64,000 nucleotides of DNA from Rebecca billardiae RCC1528 (lineage: Eukaryota; Haptophyta), in NCBI GenBank assembly GCA_965240325.2, contig OZ251244.1, positions 1 through 64,000 of the forward strand. The letters run 5' to 3'. This document shows positions 51,925-62,614 of the stretch, one piece after another. The first letter of the stretch is position 1, and the number at the start of each line of letters is the position of its first letter. Both the position numbers and the translations under genes were made by a program. Under the pieces are notes generated by a model, which was given only the letters and a program-made list of their open reading frames with translations, was not told where the DNA came from and searched no databases.

Positions 51925-53845
51925 TCACACGTAGCCCTCGCCCTGCAGCTTGGCCATCGGATCCTCCGTGCGGCGCTTCGCCAGGTAGTACGCCTCCATG
52001 TCCTCCGCCGTCGTCTCGTCCGCCGCCATCGAGTTGTACGCGCGCTTGCGCTCGCCGCCGCCGCCGTCGGCCGCGTGCCGCTGCCGCTCGCGCTCGAGCG
52101 CGGCGGCGAGCTTGGACGAGTCGAGCTCCTGCTCGGCGAGGGCCTCGCCGATGCCGAAGAGCGTCTTGATCGGCACCGACGCGCTCCCGTTCGCCGCGCC
52201 GTTCGCCGCGCCGCTCGGCGCCGCGTCGGCGCCGCCGCCGCCCGCCGCGGGCGGCGCCCCGCCCGCGGCGAGCGTGGCCTCCGCGAGCTCGCGCGCGCGC
52301 CTGCCCGCCGCGCCGGTGGAGTACGAGTTGCGCTGCGTGGAGTGGTCGTCAGCGTAGCCCCAGCGCAGCGTGCGCCGGTCGAAGAAGGAGCCCCACACCG
52401 CCGTGTGGTTGTGCGCGAGCACGTCCTCCTCGTACCGCGAGCGCACGGGCGCGCGCGGGCCGAGCGCGCCGCCGTCCTTAGCGCGCACGCGCCCCGCGCG
52501 GTCGTACTCCACGTACGCCTCGGACTGCGCGAGGAGGAGGCGCGCGTCGGGGGCGTGCAGGTGCTCCTGCCCGCCGTACTTGCTCAGCACCGAGTTCGCC
52601 TTGCTCTCCTGCCGAGGGCGGGGGGGGGGGGGGGGGGCGGGCACGCGAGGGCGCCGACGGGCGGGGCGGGGCGAGGCGTGAGCGGGCGGCGCGGCGCGCG
52701 CGCACCGCCGCCGCCGCTCGCGCGCGCTCGCGCGCGCGCTCGGCCGCTGCTGCCGCTGCGGCGCACGGCGCGGGGCGGCGGCGCACCTGCAGCTTCTCCT
52801 TCTTCTCGCGGTACAGCCGGTTCATCAGCTCCACCTGCGTCGGCTCCGCGTTCAGGTGTATCTCCTGCCCGCGCGCGTTCGCCTCGCGCGCGTAGGTCTC
52901 GATCTGCTGCAGGGTGGTCGAGTCGCCGCCCATCCGCACGAAGTTGTCGCCCGCGAACGCGCCGCCCGCGCCGTCGCCCTCGTCGCCGGGCTCGCGGTCG
53001 GGGCGCGGGTTCTGCCGCATCGAGCGCGTCTTCGGGTCGTAGTACGCGCTGTTCACGTCGAGGTTGAGCAGGTACTTGGCCGTGTCCTCGCGGATGCGCA
53101 GGTTGCGCACCGTCATGCGCAGCGCGCCCGGACGGGTGCCGCCGCCCTCGCGCGCGGCGACGACCGCGTCCTCCTCGCGCATGCGCACGCCGTCGCCCTC
53201 GTCCGACGCGCCGCCGCCCGCGCCGCCGCCGCCGCCCTCCGCCCCCGCCGGCGCGCCCTCCGCGCCGCCGTCCGGCATGGCCTTGGCCTGCGCGTCGAGC
53301 GCGCTCAGCCGCTGCGTGTGCAGGTGCTGCGCGCGCGCCGCCTCCTCGAGCTCAAAGCGCGTGCGCACGACGGCCTCGTGCTGCGACGGGTCGTACCCGG
53401 CGAAGCGGTCGCGCTTGCCCTCGTACGACAGGTTCGGCGCGTCGGCGAGGTACTCGTCCGGCTTGATGTCGCGCCCCGTCAGCCGCGCGCCGCGCGCGCG
53501 CGGCCGGTCGACGCAGTCCTTGGCGCCGTGCGTCATCGCGCCGCAGTTGGGGCACGCGCCCTTGCGGTACTTGGTGGCCGCGTCCTTCTTGGTGCCGCGG
53601 ACGTACCACGCGTCGATCCCCGCCGTCTCCTCCTTCTGCTTCGAGTTGCGCTGATGCTTGAGCCCGGGCGCGCCCTGGTTGAGGTACCACGGCGCCTTGG
53701 CCATGAACTCGGGGATGTGCGGGTTGATCTCGCGGCCCTCCTCATCGCGCTCGGCGGGGAGCGTGCCCGCCTTGCGCGCCTCCTCGAGCTCGCGCGCCTT
53801 CTTGTGGTCCGTGCGCGAGAGGAACTGCCCCGTCGACGACGCCAT
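51925..53845 (-). CDS. SLU7: Pre-mRNA-splicing factor SLU7, 580 aa
   Basis: Exons 53845-52787 and 52608-51925 are separated by a 178-nt intron (CAG/GTGCGC to TCGGCAG) that contains an 18-nt C run in the sense strand; frames differ, so splicing is required. The protein matches SLU7 over its full length: REINPHIPEFMAKAPWYLNQ, LKHQRNSK, the CCHC zinc knuckle CPNCGAMTHGAKDC followed by RPRARGARLTG, SKYGGQEHL, EAYVEYDRAGRV and YEEDVLAHNHTAVWGSF. SLU7 acts in the second catalytic step of splicing, helping select the 3' splice site. Start 53845 has a GCCGCCATGG context; an upstream in-frame ATG at 53932 is less likely. The length equals the human protein's. An Ala/Gly/Pro insert near residues 240-265 is lineage-specific low complexity. 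It is divergent from the ankyrin gene at 54106 across 260 bp. Confidence 0.95.
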
Positions 53846-54105
53846 GGCGGCCGAGCGCGGGGCGGATGACCCCTGTCTCGACCGGAGCCCCGCGCGCGTG
53901 CAAGCCGCCTTCCACCAAGGGAGTTCACCCACCCGGCTAGGTCTTGGCGGGTCTCGTCAAAAGCGCCGCCATCGTGGGCCGTTTCCGCGGCAGCTTGAGA
54001 CGAACGACATCACAGCGGGAGGCAGCGCAACCTCTCGCCCTCTTCGCGCGCGCGCGGCAGCAGCAGCAGCACAGCCAGCCGGGGCGGGCGCGGTCGCCCG
54101 CGCCG

Positions 54106-54641
54106 ATGGAGGGGTATGGGGCAGGCGGCATCGCGCTGCGCCAGGCCGTGCGCATGAGCGACCTCGGCGCCATCCGCAAGGTGTGCAAGGAGGCGGCGGA
54201 CAGCAAGGACGCGGGCGCGCTGCTCGAGAAGGGCGACACCTTCCGCGCGTGGACGCCGCTGCACATCGCCGCGTGGGGCAACGTGAAGGACCCGAAGAAG
54301 TGCAAGTGCGCGCGCATGCCCCGCCCGCCGCCGCGCGCGCCGCGCCCCGCCCGCCCTGCGCCCACGCCCCGCGCCCCCCGCGCGCGCGCTCGCGCGGCCG
54401 CCCGTGTGCGGTGTGTCTCAGGGACGTCATCGAGCTGCTGCTGCAGACGGCGAAGAAGCTGGACAAGGAGAAGGAGCTGCTCAAGGTGGAGGCGTCGGAC
54501 AAGGCGACGGCGCTCGACCTGGCCAAGGAGCGCAAGGAGCAGCTGATGCAGCAGCGCACCGACGAGCCGGACGCGATCGAGAGCCGGAAGAACCTCGAGA
54601 AGGTGATCGAGTGGCTCGACCAGGGGCTGCCGCCGGAGTGA
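54106..54641 (+). CDS. Small ankyrin-repeat protein, 139 aa
   Basis: Exons 54106-54305 and 54422-54641 are joined by a 116-nt intron (TGCAA/GTGCGC to TCTCAG) in phase 2, which changes frame. The N-terminus reads RQAVRMSDLGAIRKVCKEAA, followed by an ankyrin core RAWTPLHIAAWGN, then DVIELLLQTAKKLDKE across the junction, with a helical C-terminus (ATALDLAKERK, KVIEWLDQGLPPE). Two to three ankyrin repeats fill the protein, with an insertion between the helices of the central one. It is not low-complexity and is very likely a real gene; it probably mediates protein contacts. No specific homologue is recognised. A possible upstream in-frame ATG lies at 53944. Confidence 0.72.
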
Positions 54642-55048
54642 GCGCGCCCTCGCACCCTCGGCGCACGCCTGGGCGCAGCGGCGCGCTGGGGGGGAGGGGG
54701 TTGGCGCGCCGCCTGGCCGCACGGAGAGCGTCGGTCAGCAGCTCAGTCGCCGGTGCGACCGCACGCGCAAGGCGCGCGCGGCGCCGTGCTCGCATTGACA
54801 CTCTCGTCTCTCGAGTAAACCGCTGCGCGAAACTTTTCAGATTCTCCGAAAGCGGCTTTTTAGAAAGCCATTCATCTCAAGAGTCGGTTACGGCCCGCGT
54901 TTCCTATTGCGAGGCCCCCACGAACCAATCGTTGCGCAGCAGCAACAGCGAGTCCGACGGCGCCCCTGGCGCGGCGGCCCCCCGCCGAGCCGGCTCTCGA
55001 GGCCGCGCACGGACTGCCCGGCCGGACGCGGCGCGTCCGGCCGCCACC
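54642..55048. other. Intergenic region between two plus-strand genes
   Basis: The first part is GC-rich and the part from 54790 to 54910 is AT-richer. A small hairpin GGCTTTTTAGAAAGCC lies near 54853-54868, with CGAAACTTTTCAGATTC just upstream. It may hold 3' signals of the ankyrin gene and the promoter of the next. No gene. Confidence 0.5.
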
Positions 55049-56542
55049 ATGCCGCTCGACGCGAAGGGCGTGTCCATCTCGCCGCTCAAGGGCGCGCTCG
55101 CAGACGCGTCCGCGGCCGCGCTGCAGCTCGAGGTGCTGGCGCGCGACGACGTGCTGCGCGGCGCGTTCGCGCGGCACCGCACGAACAAGGGCGGGATACT
55201 GCTCGAGAAGGTGCGCGAGGAGCGTCTCGCCGCGCCCCACCCCTCGGCGTGCGCGCGCTGCGCGCCAGCCGCGCGCGCGCGTGCCCACCCGCCCGCCCGC
55301 TCGCGCGCCGCCGCGCCCCGCGCCGCCGCGCGCGCCGCGCGCCGCGCGCGCCGCAGGAGATGGAGGCGATGCTGGTCGCGATGGCCGCGTCGGGCGCGCA
55401 CAGCTACGGCACGACGGCCGCGCAGGTGAAGGAGTTCCTCTGGGCCGAGATGAACATGCTCGGCGACGACTCGGACGAGGAGGAGGAGGAGGAGGAGGAG
55501 GGGGGCGAGGGCGAGGGCGGGGGCGGGGCGGCCGCGGGCGCGGCCGCGGCCAAGCCGCAGCACAGCGCCGAGCTCGCGGCGGCGATTGAGGAGGCGCAGA
55601 CGTACACGAAGCTGGTCGAGGTGTACAACCGCATGGTAGACAACCAGATCACGCTCGCGCGGCTGAAGAGTGCGCGCGCGCGCCACCGCAGCGCGCGGCG
55701 CGCGAGGGCGCGCGCGCGCGCGCTCGGCTGCGCGGCTCACGCGCCGCCGCGCGCGCCGCCGGGCGCAGGCAAGCTGGCGGCGCGGTCGGGCGAGGGCGGC
55801 AACGTGCGCAAGGCGCGCACGTCGCGTGCCTTCCAGGGGGAGATCGGCGCGGACGGCACCGTGGGCGACACGGGCGAGATCGCCGGGTGCGCGCGCGCGT
55901 GCGCCGCTCGCCGGCGCCGCGCGCTGGCGCAGCGCGGCCGCGCACGCGCGCAGCCGAGCGCGAGCGCACGCGCGCGCGCGCTCGCTCACCTGCGGAGCGC
56001 CCCGGCGGCACGCCCCCGGGCGCAGGTACGACTCGGAGGAGGAGGCGGTGGCCAAGGCGCTGGGCATCAGCAAGGACGCCATGCCCACCACCTCCGCCGA
56101 CTACAAAAAGCCCAAGGCGGAGGCGGGCTCAGAGAGCGCGCGCTCGGAGCCCGAGGAGACGGTGGTGCTGGCGCCGCTGCCCTCGCCCATCGTGGGGCGG
56201 GTGCCGCTGCCGGGCGCGCCGGTGACGACGCTGCACCCGCTGCCCACCTCGGATGGCCCGAAGCTCGCGCTGCCCACCTCGGGCCAGCCCGTGCAGCTCA
56301 ACACGCGCCCGCCGCCGCCCCTGCCGCCGCCCGCTCCGGCGGGCGCAGACGCGGACGCGCCCGAGGCGGACGCGCCGCCGCCGCCCGTGGAGACGGTGTC
56401 TGGCGCCTCGCACGAGGACTTCCGCCGGCGCAGGCTCACGATGCCCGAGCGCAAGGGGGAGGCCAAGCCCACGGCCGCCGGCGTGGTTGTGGTGAGCGGG
56501 GTCGAGGGGGAGGACGACGGGGACGAGGACGGCACAGAGTAG
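55049..56542 (+). CDS. Unrecognised four-exon protein with acidic tract, 369 aa
   Basis: Exons 55049-55210, 55357-55669, 55769-55886 and 56026-56542 are joined by introns of 146, 99 and 139 nt, all opening GTGCGC and closing CAG, in phases 0, 1 and 2. The start has a textbook GCCACCATG context. The N-terminal half looks globular and helical (AALQLEVLARDDVLRGAFA, TTAAQVKEFLWAEMN), then an acidic run of Glu, then EEAQTYTKLVEVYNRMVDN. The C-terminal part contains YDSEEEAVAKALGIS and Pro-rich linkers, ending in an acidic tail EGEDDGDEDGTE. I recognise no family. Consistent splice sites and conserved-looking helical segments make it a confident gene of unknown function. Confidence 0.68.
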
Positions 56543-58227
56543 CGGCACAGAGTAGCGCAGACCGGGCCCAGGCCCAGGCCGAGGCGCGCGCTGCCGACGG
56601 AGCTGGCTGCCACACGCCCGCCACACGCCCGCCGTGCCCGGGGGCGGCCGACGGCTCGAGCCGGCCGATGGCGGGCACGGCATGCGCCCAGCCGTCGCAG
56701 AGTGCTCCATCTGCCAGTGACATCTGCTCGCCGACTGGCGCCAGCGCCAGCCAGTCCCCGTCCCGCGTGCGCCTCGACGCCGCCCCTTGGCAGCGCACGG
56801 AGCCTCCCACCGCCACTCAGACTCGTCAGTCACTCTGAGTGGCAGACAGTGCCGCTCGTCTCGGCCTCTGCCTCTCCTGCGGGCTTAACGCCACTGTGGC
56901 CAACGGTGAAGCAGAGGCGGAGCAAGACGACTGGCGCACGCGACTCGTGACGCGAGTCGGAGGCAGAGGCGACTGGTAGGGGGTCCAAGCCGCGGAATTA
57001 AAAATCGAAAATCGACTGACCGATTTCGCGGTGACCATTTCCGAACATTGTTGGCTCGAATTGCGGCAGCACGGGCCGCGGCCGTTCAGAGCACGGTCGA
57101 GCCCGAGATCGGGCGAGTAGCACGCCTGGGCGGTGGACTTCATCGTCGCGTCGGCGCGGCGGAGCGCGCTCTGGCGTCAGAGGCGCGCGGGCGGGCGAGT
57201 CAGGGTGGCCATCATGACAGCGGTCGACCAAATGATCGCTGGCAGCTCGCTCTCACCGGACATCTTGAACCTCACAGCCCCGCTCTGCGCGCCGTTCGAA
57301 CTCTCATCCGGATGAGCGCGGACAACGCAGCCCCGGTTTCAGGTGAAGCGTGCACGCTGCGCGCTGGTTTACACCTGGTTTAGCTTGTCCATGATGAGCA
57401 TGAATGACCCCCCGGCGCTCGGCCTGGTGCGTGCAGTGCTCACCTCCCCACGCGCTGCGCATGCACTCGCGCGATCGCTGGCCGCTCGTTCGCAAACGGG
57501 AGTGCGCGGCAGTCGTGGGTGGTAAGCAAGCTCGGCGACCCTGTGTACGTGCGGGGCCTGTCGTCCAGCTCACAGTAGTACCGCCAGAAGCTCCAGCCGG
57601 CACGCGTCGGCTTGTTTGTTGTGCCACTTGGCGTGCCGCTTGGCTGCATGCAGCAGCCGCGCTGCGCTGAGAGCGTGCACCTTGTCACGAACGTCAAGCT
57701 TGCTGCGGAGCAAACGCGCGCCGCCAAGCTCCGCTATGACCGCTGCCACATCTGCACACCGTGTCTTCGTCTCGGGAGTGCCTGCGCCACTGTTGGCGGC
57801 CGTCTTGGAGCAGCGCGCGGACTGCATGATGCTCGGGGCAGGAGTGCTGCTGGGCACGGCAGTGGAGGCAGAGAGCTCAACGCTCGCCACCGAGCAGCTC
57901 GCAGAGTCAGAGGTAAGCTGGAGCAGCCTCGACTGCAAGCGCTGTAGCCGCAGCAGAGGTGGACCGGCGGCGGCCTCGCGTGAGCTGGGGTACGACGAAC
58001 GGCGACGGTGCCGGTGACACCTGAGTACGGGCAAGGAAGCCGCCCGGCACATGGCGAGCTAGTCTGCGCACGCCAGCCTCGACGGCGGAGAGGACTCTCA
58101 TGCCGGGATGGTGGCGGCATGTTCAGTGGCGGAGTTGGCCGTGTGCCGCAGCACGTGCAGCCCGCCACCGGCATCAGGCCCGCGTTCGCGGGCCGGCACT
58201 CACTGATGTGCTGAGTCCAGTGGCATG
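56543..58227. other. No supported gene
   Basis: Several open frames exist on both strands, for example a plus-strand frame 57616-58017 and a minus-strand frame 57734-58627, but none has family similarity or splice logic. Around 56995-57055 is AT-rich (TTAAAAATCGAAAATCGAC). Part of the minus-strand frame beyond 58330 has a more ordinary residue mix and is listed separately. Confidence 0.45.
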
Positions 58228-58318
58228 AGCCGTCTCGGCGCCGCCGTACTCCGTATTCGGATGACCCAGCAAGTAGTGAGCAAGGTACCCATGTATAGGC
58301 ACTCATTTGAATACATAT
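58228..58318 (+). repeat. Dispersed repeat, copy 2 (same as 14394-14484)
   Basis: The sequence starts AGCCGTCTCGGCGCCGCCGT, passes through TCGGATGACCCAGCA and ends near ACTCATTTGAATACATATG. It matches 14394-14484 with small differences, in the same orientation. The bases just before it (GTGGCATG) also resemble those before copy 1. Confidence 0.8.
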
Positions 58319-58329
58319 GGCAAAATTAA

Positions 58330-58600
58330 CCACATTATATATATAGTGGGTAACATGGTGCTTATATGCGGGTATATTCCCATAATTAAATGGGTAATGT
58401 GCTCGATCTTGGAGTAGTTTTTCATGGACGTCTACGCGCACAGCATTGTGCCCCACTTTTTCGGTATTTTCACCATAAAATCCTTTGGATAGAGGGCAGC
58501 GCTTGTCAATAAGTAAGTCCGACCGCGTATCGTCATCTAGCTGCCATGACAAGTAGGTAACATTTGGCTGAATCTCTATGTGACACAGCGGGCGCCGTTG
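58330..58600 (-). other. AT-rich island with a coding-like minus-strand segment
   Basis: The segment is AT-rich for this genome. On the minus strand it reads as a run of about 85 residues with an ordinary composition, including IEIQPNVTYLSWQLDDD and YPFNYGNIPAYKHHV, within a frame open from 58627. A related but different short match (TATATGCGGGTA, CCATAATTA) occurs at 21550-21590. It could be the remnant of an element or a captured gene piece. No family is recognised and I do not call a gene. Confidence 0.35.
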
Positions 58601-59364
58601 CGTGCGCGCGCGACCGCGCGACGACACGCGGAGTCGGTTTTTAGTGCTTCTGGCGGCTGGGCTGGGCTCTGGGACATATTTGAGGGTGACTCCGCAAGCG
58701 TCACGCTCATCAGACGCCTACATGGCATGGTTGTCAAATATCACCAATCGGTGGGCTGCTGGCTTGGACCCCCTACGACTGGCGAGTCGTCGGGCCGGCC
58801 GGGCGCGGCCGTGGCCGTCAGCCTGCTGGCTCTTGCGTCTGTTGCGAGGCATGCCGACCTGTGACACTGTAGTCACTGCTGACGATGATATGCTGCGAGC
58901 CACTCTTTATTGACTCAGGCGCATATCTTCTGAATTCATCATCTACTGCTACTGAGTATTATTTAACGTACTATATATGCCGTGTGACCGTACTATTGAC
59001 TCACTATCAGGAGCAGACAGTCCGGCTCGGACCTCACTGACTACACTAAGACGTACTGCCAAGCTCTGAAGCTGGCGACTGGCGGCCGACCGGCTCCCAG
59101 GTACTGTTCAGTCACAAGACAGTCATGAGACGTATTCATTATTTCATCAGTGTCAGGACTCAGGCATCGTGACAATGCATGATCGATAACATCGTCAGGC
59201 CGGCCAGACTCAAGAGTCAATCAAGAGCCACATAACGAACCCTCTCGAGTCTACCGGAACGCGCCGCGAGTCTGCTTGTCTGGAGCCCGAGCTGCCCACC
59301 GTCGCGCGGCAGGCGAGCACGGCGCAGAGCGGCGCCGAGGGGCGGAGCTGCCCACGCGCGGGCG
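58601..59364. other. No supported gene; upstream region of the RAP-like gene
   Basis: Moderate GC with AT-rich stretches near 58920-58990. Many short CAGTCA/TGACTGA words occur (58995, 59108, 59125). Presumably it includes the promoter of the gene starting at 59365. Nothing else is recognised. Confidence 0.45.
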
Positions 59365-62304
59365 ATGCGACGCCGCATGCTACGGGCCGTGGCCGCCGGC
59401 CCGACCCGCCCGCTCGCGCGCTGCGCCGCCGTGCGCTGGGCGGCGCGCATGCCCGCCGCGGCATGCGCGCCGCCGGCCGCGCGCGCGCTCTCGCTCACGC
59501 CGCCGCCGGGGCAGCACGAGGAGGCGCCGCGCCTGCGGCTGCGCCCAGGCATGATGCAGCACGCCGACCCCGCCACGCCCGGCGCCGAGCCGTACGCCGC
59601 GCGCCTGGCCAGCGAGCGCGAGCGCGCGGCTCTGCTGGCGGAGGTGGCGGCGGGTGGCGTCGGCGCGGCGCGCGCGCTCGCGCACGCGTGCGAGCTGGGC
59701 GCGTGCGAAGAGCTGCACGTGGACACGCTTGCTGAGATTGCGCTCGCGTTTGCCGCCCTCGGCCGTGCGCTCGACGCCGCGGAGCAGCGCGCCACCGGGA
59801 TGCTCGGCGCCCCGCCGCCGCCCAGCGCTCCCGCGCCCACGCCGGAGGGCGCCTCCACTCCCGCGCCCACGCCGGAGGGCGCCTCCACTCCCGCGCCCAC
59901 GCCGGAGGGCGCCTCCACTCCCGCGCCCACGCCGGAGGGCGCCTCCACTCCCGCGCCCACGCCGGAGGGCGCCTCCACTCCTGCGCCCACGCCGGAGGGC
60001 GCCTCCACTCCCGCGCCCACGCCGGAGGGCGCCTCCACTCCCGCGCCCACGCCGGAGGGCGCCTCCACTCCCGCGCCCACGCCGGAGGGCGCCTCCGCTC
60101 CCGCGCCCACGCCGGAGGGCGCCTCCACTCCCGCGCCCACGCCGGAGGGCGCCTCCACTCCCGCGCCCACGCCGGAGGGCGCCTCCACTCCCGCGCCCAC
60201 GCCGGAGGGCGCCTCCACTCCTGCGCCCACGCCGGAGGGCGCCTCCACTCCCGCGCCCACGCCGGAGGGCGCCTCCACTCCCGCGCCCACGCCGGAGGGC
60301 GCCTCCACTCCCGCGCCCACGCCGGAGGGCGCCTCCACTCCTGCGCCCACGCCGGAGGGCGCCTCCACTCCCGCGCCCACGCCGGAGGGCGCCTCCACTC
60401 CCGCGCCCACGCCGGAGGGCGCCTCCACTCCCGCGCCCACGCCGGAGGGCGCCTCCACTCCCGCGCCCACGCCGGAGGGCGCCTCCACTCCCGCGCCCAC
60501 GCCGGAGGGCGCCTCCACTCCCGCGCCCACGCCGGAGGGCGCCTCCACTCCCGCGCCCACGCCGGAGGGCGCCGCAGCGGACGCGGAGGCGGACGCGGAG
60601 GCGGAGGCGGAGGCGGAGGCGGAGGCGGAGGCGGAGGCGGGGGCGGAGGCGGAGGCGCAGGCGGTGGCGCGGCTGGGGCTGCTCGCGCTGCTGCCATACG
60701 TGCGGCAGCGGCTGGGCAGAGACGGCCCCGCGCGGGCCACGCGCACGGCCGCGGCGGCGGGCAGCGGCGCTGACACGCAGGCCGCGCACTCAGGGCAGCC
60801 GCAGCCGCAGCCGCAGCCGCAGCCGCAGCCGCAGCCGCAGCCGCAGCCGCAGCCGTCGCCGCAGCGTCCCTCGGCGCCGCGCGAGCTGGCCGTGCTGCCG
60901 TGCGCGCGGCAGCCGCCCACCCCGGCGGCACTGGTGGCGCTCGTGTGCGCGTACGCGCGCGGGCTGATGCCGCGCCCCTTCTCCGAGGCGCGGCCGCAAA
61001 CGGGCGCGCCGCACGCGCCGGGCGGCGGCGGCGGCGCGGCGGTGGCCGCCGCGGCGCTGCGCGAGCGCCAGTGCGCGGCGCGCGAGCTGCTGAGCGCGCT
61101 GGCGCGGCCGCTCACGCCTCGCGTGGACGAGCTGAGCCCCGCGCAGCTCGCGCTCGTGTGCGCCGCGTACGCGCACGCCGAGCCGCCCGCGTGCGGCAAG
61201 CTGTATGCCGCGCTGGGCGCGCACGCGCACGCGCGCGCGCCCGGCTACTCGGCCGCGCAGCTGTGCGCCGCCGGCTGCGGGCTGGCGCACCTGGGCGTGC
61301 ACGCGCCCGCGGTGTTTGCGGCGCTCGCGGACGCGGCGGCGGCGCTGCCGGTGGGCGCGGCCGAGCCGGCCGAGCTCGCGCGGCTGGCGTGCGCGTGCGT
61401 GCAGGTGCGGGCGCTGCACCCGCCGCTGCTGCGCGCCGCCGCGGACGCGGTGACGATGGGAGCGGCGCGGATGCCCGGCCGCGCGCTCGCCGAGGGCGCG
61501 CGCGCGCTCGCGCGCTGGCGCGGCGCGCCCGAGTCGGCGTGGCGCGCGCTCGCCGTGGCGACGGCCGCGCGCGCGGCGCAGATGCGCCCCGCCGACCTGG
61601 CGATCGCGCTGCAGGCGCACGCCGTCGGCGCGGCGGCAGGCGGCAACGGCGCCGCCTCCGCGCTCGGCCGCGGCGACGGGCCGTGCGCGCGCGCCATGTG
61701 GGACGCCGCGTGCGCGCACGGCGCGGGCGCGTACACGCGCGTGCAGCTGATCGCGCTGGCGAGCGCGCGCGTGCTGCCGCCGTGCGGCCCCGCCGCGCTG
61801 CCCGCGCCGCCGCCGCCGCTGCTCGACGCGATGCGCGCCGCCGCCGCCGCCGTGGGCCGCCGCACGCCCGCCGCCGAGGCCGCCCTCGCCGCCGCGCTCG
61901 CGCGCGCCGGCTGGGCGGACGCGGCCGTGGGCGTGCAGCTCGACGAGGAGGGGCTGCTGTGGGGCGCGCTCGCCAGCCCGGCGCGCCGGCTGGTGCTCGT
62001 GCTCGAGCGGCCGTCGCTCTCGCTGCACGACGTGAGCGCGGCGGGCGCGGCGCTCGGCGCCGCGCCCGACCCCGCGGCCGCGGCAGGCGCGGACGGCGCG
62101 CACGCCGACGGCGCGCACCTCGCGCGGCTCGGCGCGTGCGCGGCGCGCGGCTGGGCGGCGCTCACGCTGCCGCGCGCGCGCTGGCAGGAGGCGGCGCGCG
62201 CCGAGCCGGCGGCGGACGCGCTCGCCGCCGAGCTCGTCGCGCTCGTCGAGCAGCACGGCGCCGCGCAGCTGCTCGAGGACGCGCGGCGGCGGCAGCGGCC
62301 GTAG
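59365..62304 (+). CDS. Organelle-targeted OPR/RAP-like RNA-binding protein with decapeptide repeat, 979 aa
   Basis: One uninterrupted frame. The first ~45 residues (MRRRMLRAVAAGPTRPLAR, then Arg/Ala with no acids) look like a mitochondrial or plastid transit peptide. A short helical section (EIALAFAALGRALDAAEQ) is followed by 25 copies of a PTPEGASTPA decapeptide (59831-60573), an Ala-Glu stretch and a Gln-Pro stretch. From about residue 500, degenerate helical repeats of the type LSPAQLALVCAAYAHAE and YSAAQLCAAGCGLAHLG occur several times, as in OPR/FASTK-type organelle RNA-binding proteins. Near the C-terminus RRLVLVLERPSLSLH and GWAALTLPRARWQEA resemble a RAP domain. Such proteins stabilise or process specific organelle RNAs. 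The low-complexity middle is probably a linker. Family assignment is by pattern and moderate. Confidence 0.62.
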   Translation: MRRRMLRAVAAGPTRPLARCAAVRWAARMPAAACAPPAARALSLTPPPGQHEEAPRLRLRPGMMQHADPATPGAEPYAARLASERERAALLAEVAAGGVGAARALAHACELGACEELHVDTLAEIALAFAALGRALDAAEQRATGMLGAPPPPSAPAPTPEGASTPAPTPEGASTPAPTPEGASTPAPTPEGASTPAPTPEGASTPAPTPEGASTPAPTPEGASTPAPTPEGASTPAPTPEGASAPAPTPEGASTPAPTPEGASTPAPTPEGASTPAPTPEGASTPAPTPEGASTPAPTPEGASTPAPTPEGASTPAPTPEGASTPAPTPEGASTPAPTPEGASTPAPTPEGASTPAPTPEGASTPAPTPEGASTPAPTPEGASTPAPTPEGASTPAPTPEGAAADAEADAEAEAEAEAEAEAEAGAEAEAQAVARLGLLALLPYVRQRLGRDGPARATRTAAAAGSGADTQAAHSGQPQPQPQPQPQPQPQPQPQPSPQRPSAPRELAVLPCARQPPTPAALVALVCAYARGLMPRPFSEARPQTGAPHAPGGGGGAAVAAAALRERQCAARELLSALARPLTPRVDELSPAQLALVCAAYAHAEPPACGKLYAALGAHAHARAPGYSAAQLCAAGCGLAHLGVHAPAVFAALADAAAALPVGAAEPAELARLACACVQVRALHPPLLRAAADAVTMGAARMPGRALAEGARALARWRGAPESAWRALAVATAARAAQMRPADLAIALQAHAVGAAAGGNGAASALGRGDGPCARAMWDAACAHGAGAYTRVQLIALASARVLPPCGPAALPAPPPPLLDAMRAAAAAVGRRTPAAEAALAAALARAGWADAAVGVQLDEEGLLWGALASPARRLVLVLERPSLSLHDVSAAGAALGAAPDPAAAAGADGAHADGAHLARLGACAARGWAALTLPRARWQEAARAEPAADALAAELVALVEQHGAAQLLEDARRRQRP
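59831..60573 (+). repeat. 30-bp coding minisatellite, 25 copies
   Basis: The unit GCGCCCACGCCGGAGGGC plus GCCTCCACTCCC repeats 25 times with almost no divergence; a few copies carry a silent C-to-T in the CCCGCG part and one has GCT for ACT. It lies in frame within the RAP-like gene and codes for a Pro/Thr/Glu/Gly/Ala/Ser decapeptide. Confidence 0.95.
60799..60854 (+). repeat. (CAGCCG)n run coding for Gln-Pro
   Basis: About nine hexamers in frame within the RAP-like gene give an alternating Gln-Pro tract between the Ala-Glu stretch and the helical-repeat region. Confidence 0.9.
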
Positions 62305-62437
62305 CTGCTAGTGACGATGACGACGCCGATGACGACTGCTTAGAATGATGGCGGCGCGCACGGCAGCGCAGCATTAAGATCAGAAGCCATCATCAGCGTA
62401 TGCGCGCATATCGCGTATGCTGATATGCGCGCGATAT

Positions 62438-62614
62438 ACTGATGAACGAATACAGGCCATCGCGGGCAATAAGGAGCTGTCACGTTAAGAAACTGGGGCT
62501 TGCTATCTGCGGATCTGGCCTAGAAACTGAGGCTAGCGATTGGCTGGTTCGCTATACGCATAGTCACACTAAGAAACCGGGACTACGTCGTCCCGGCTGA
62601 CGAGTGGTCCGCCG
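62438..62614 (+). repeat. Dispersed element, copy 2 (inverted relative to 4565-4784)
   Basis: The copy aligns with the complement of 4565-4784 but lacks the 2-7 nt insertions of that copy, so it may be closer to the original. It contains three of five local copies of a TAAGAAACTGAGGCTA-like word (62486, 62521, 62570). No coding capacity is evident. Confidence 0.8.

Noticed and set aside
59217-61199. Minus-strand 660-residue frame opposite the RAP-like gene
   Set aside because: Its core is the complement of the 30-bp minisatellite and the rest is low complexity; the plus-strand frame has a transit peptide, helical repeats and a RAP-like end.
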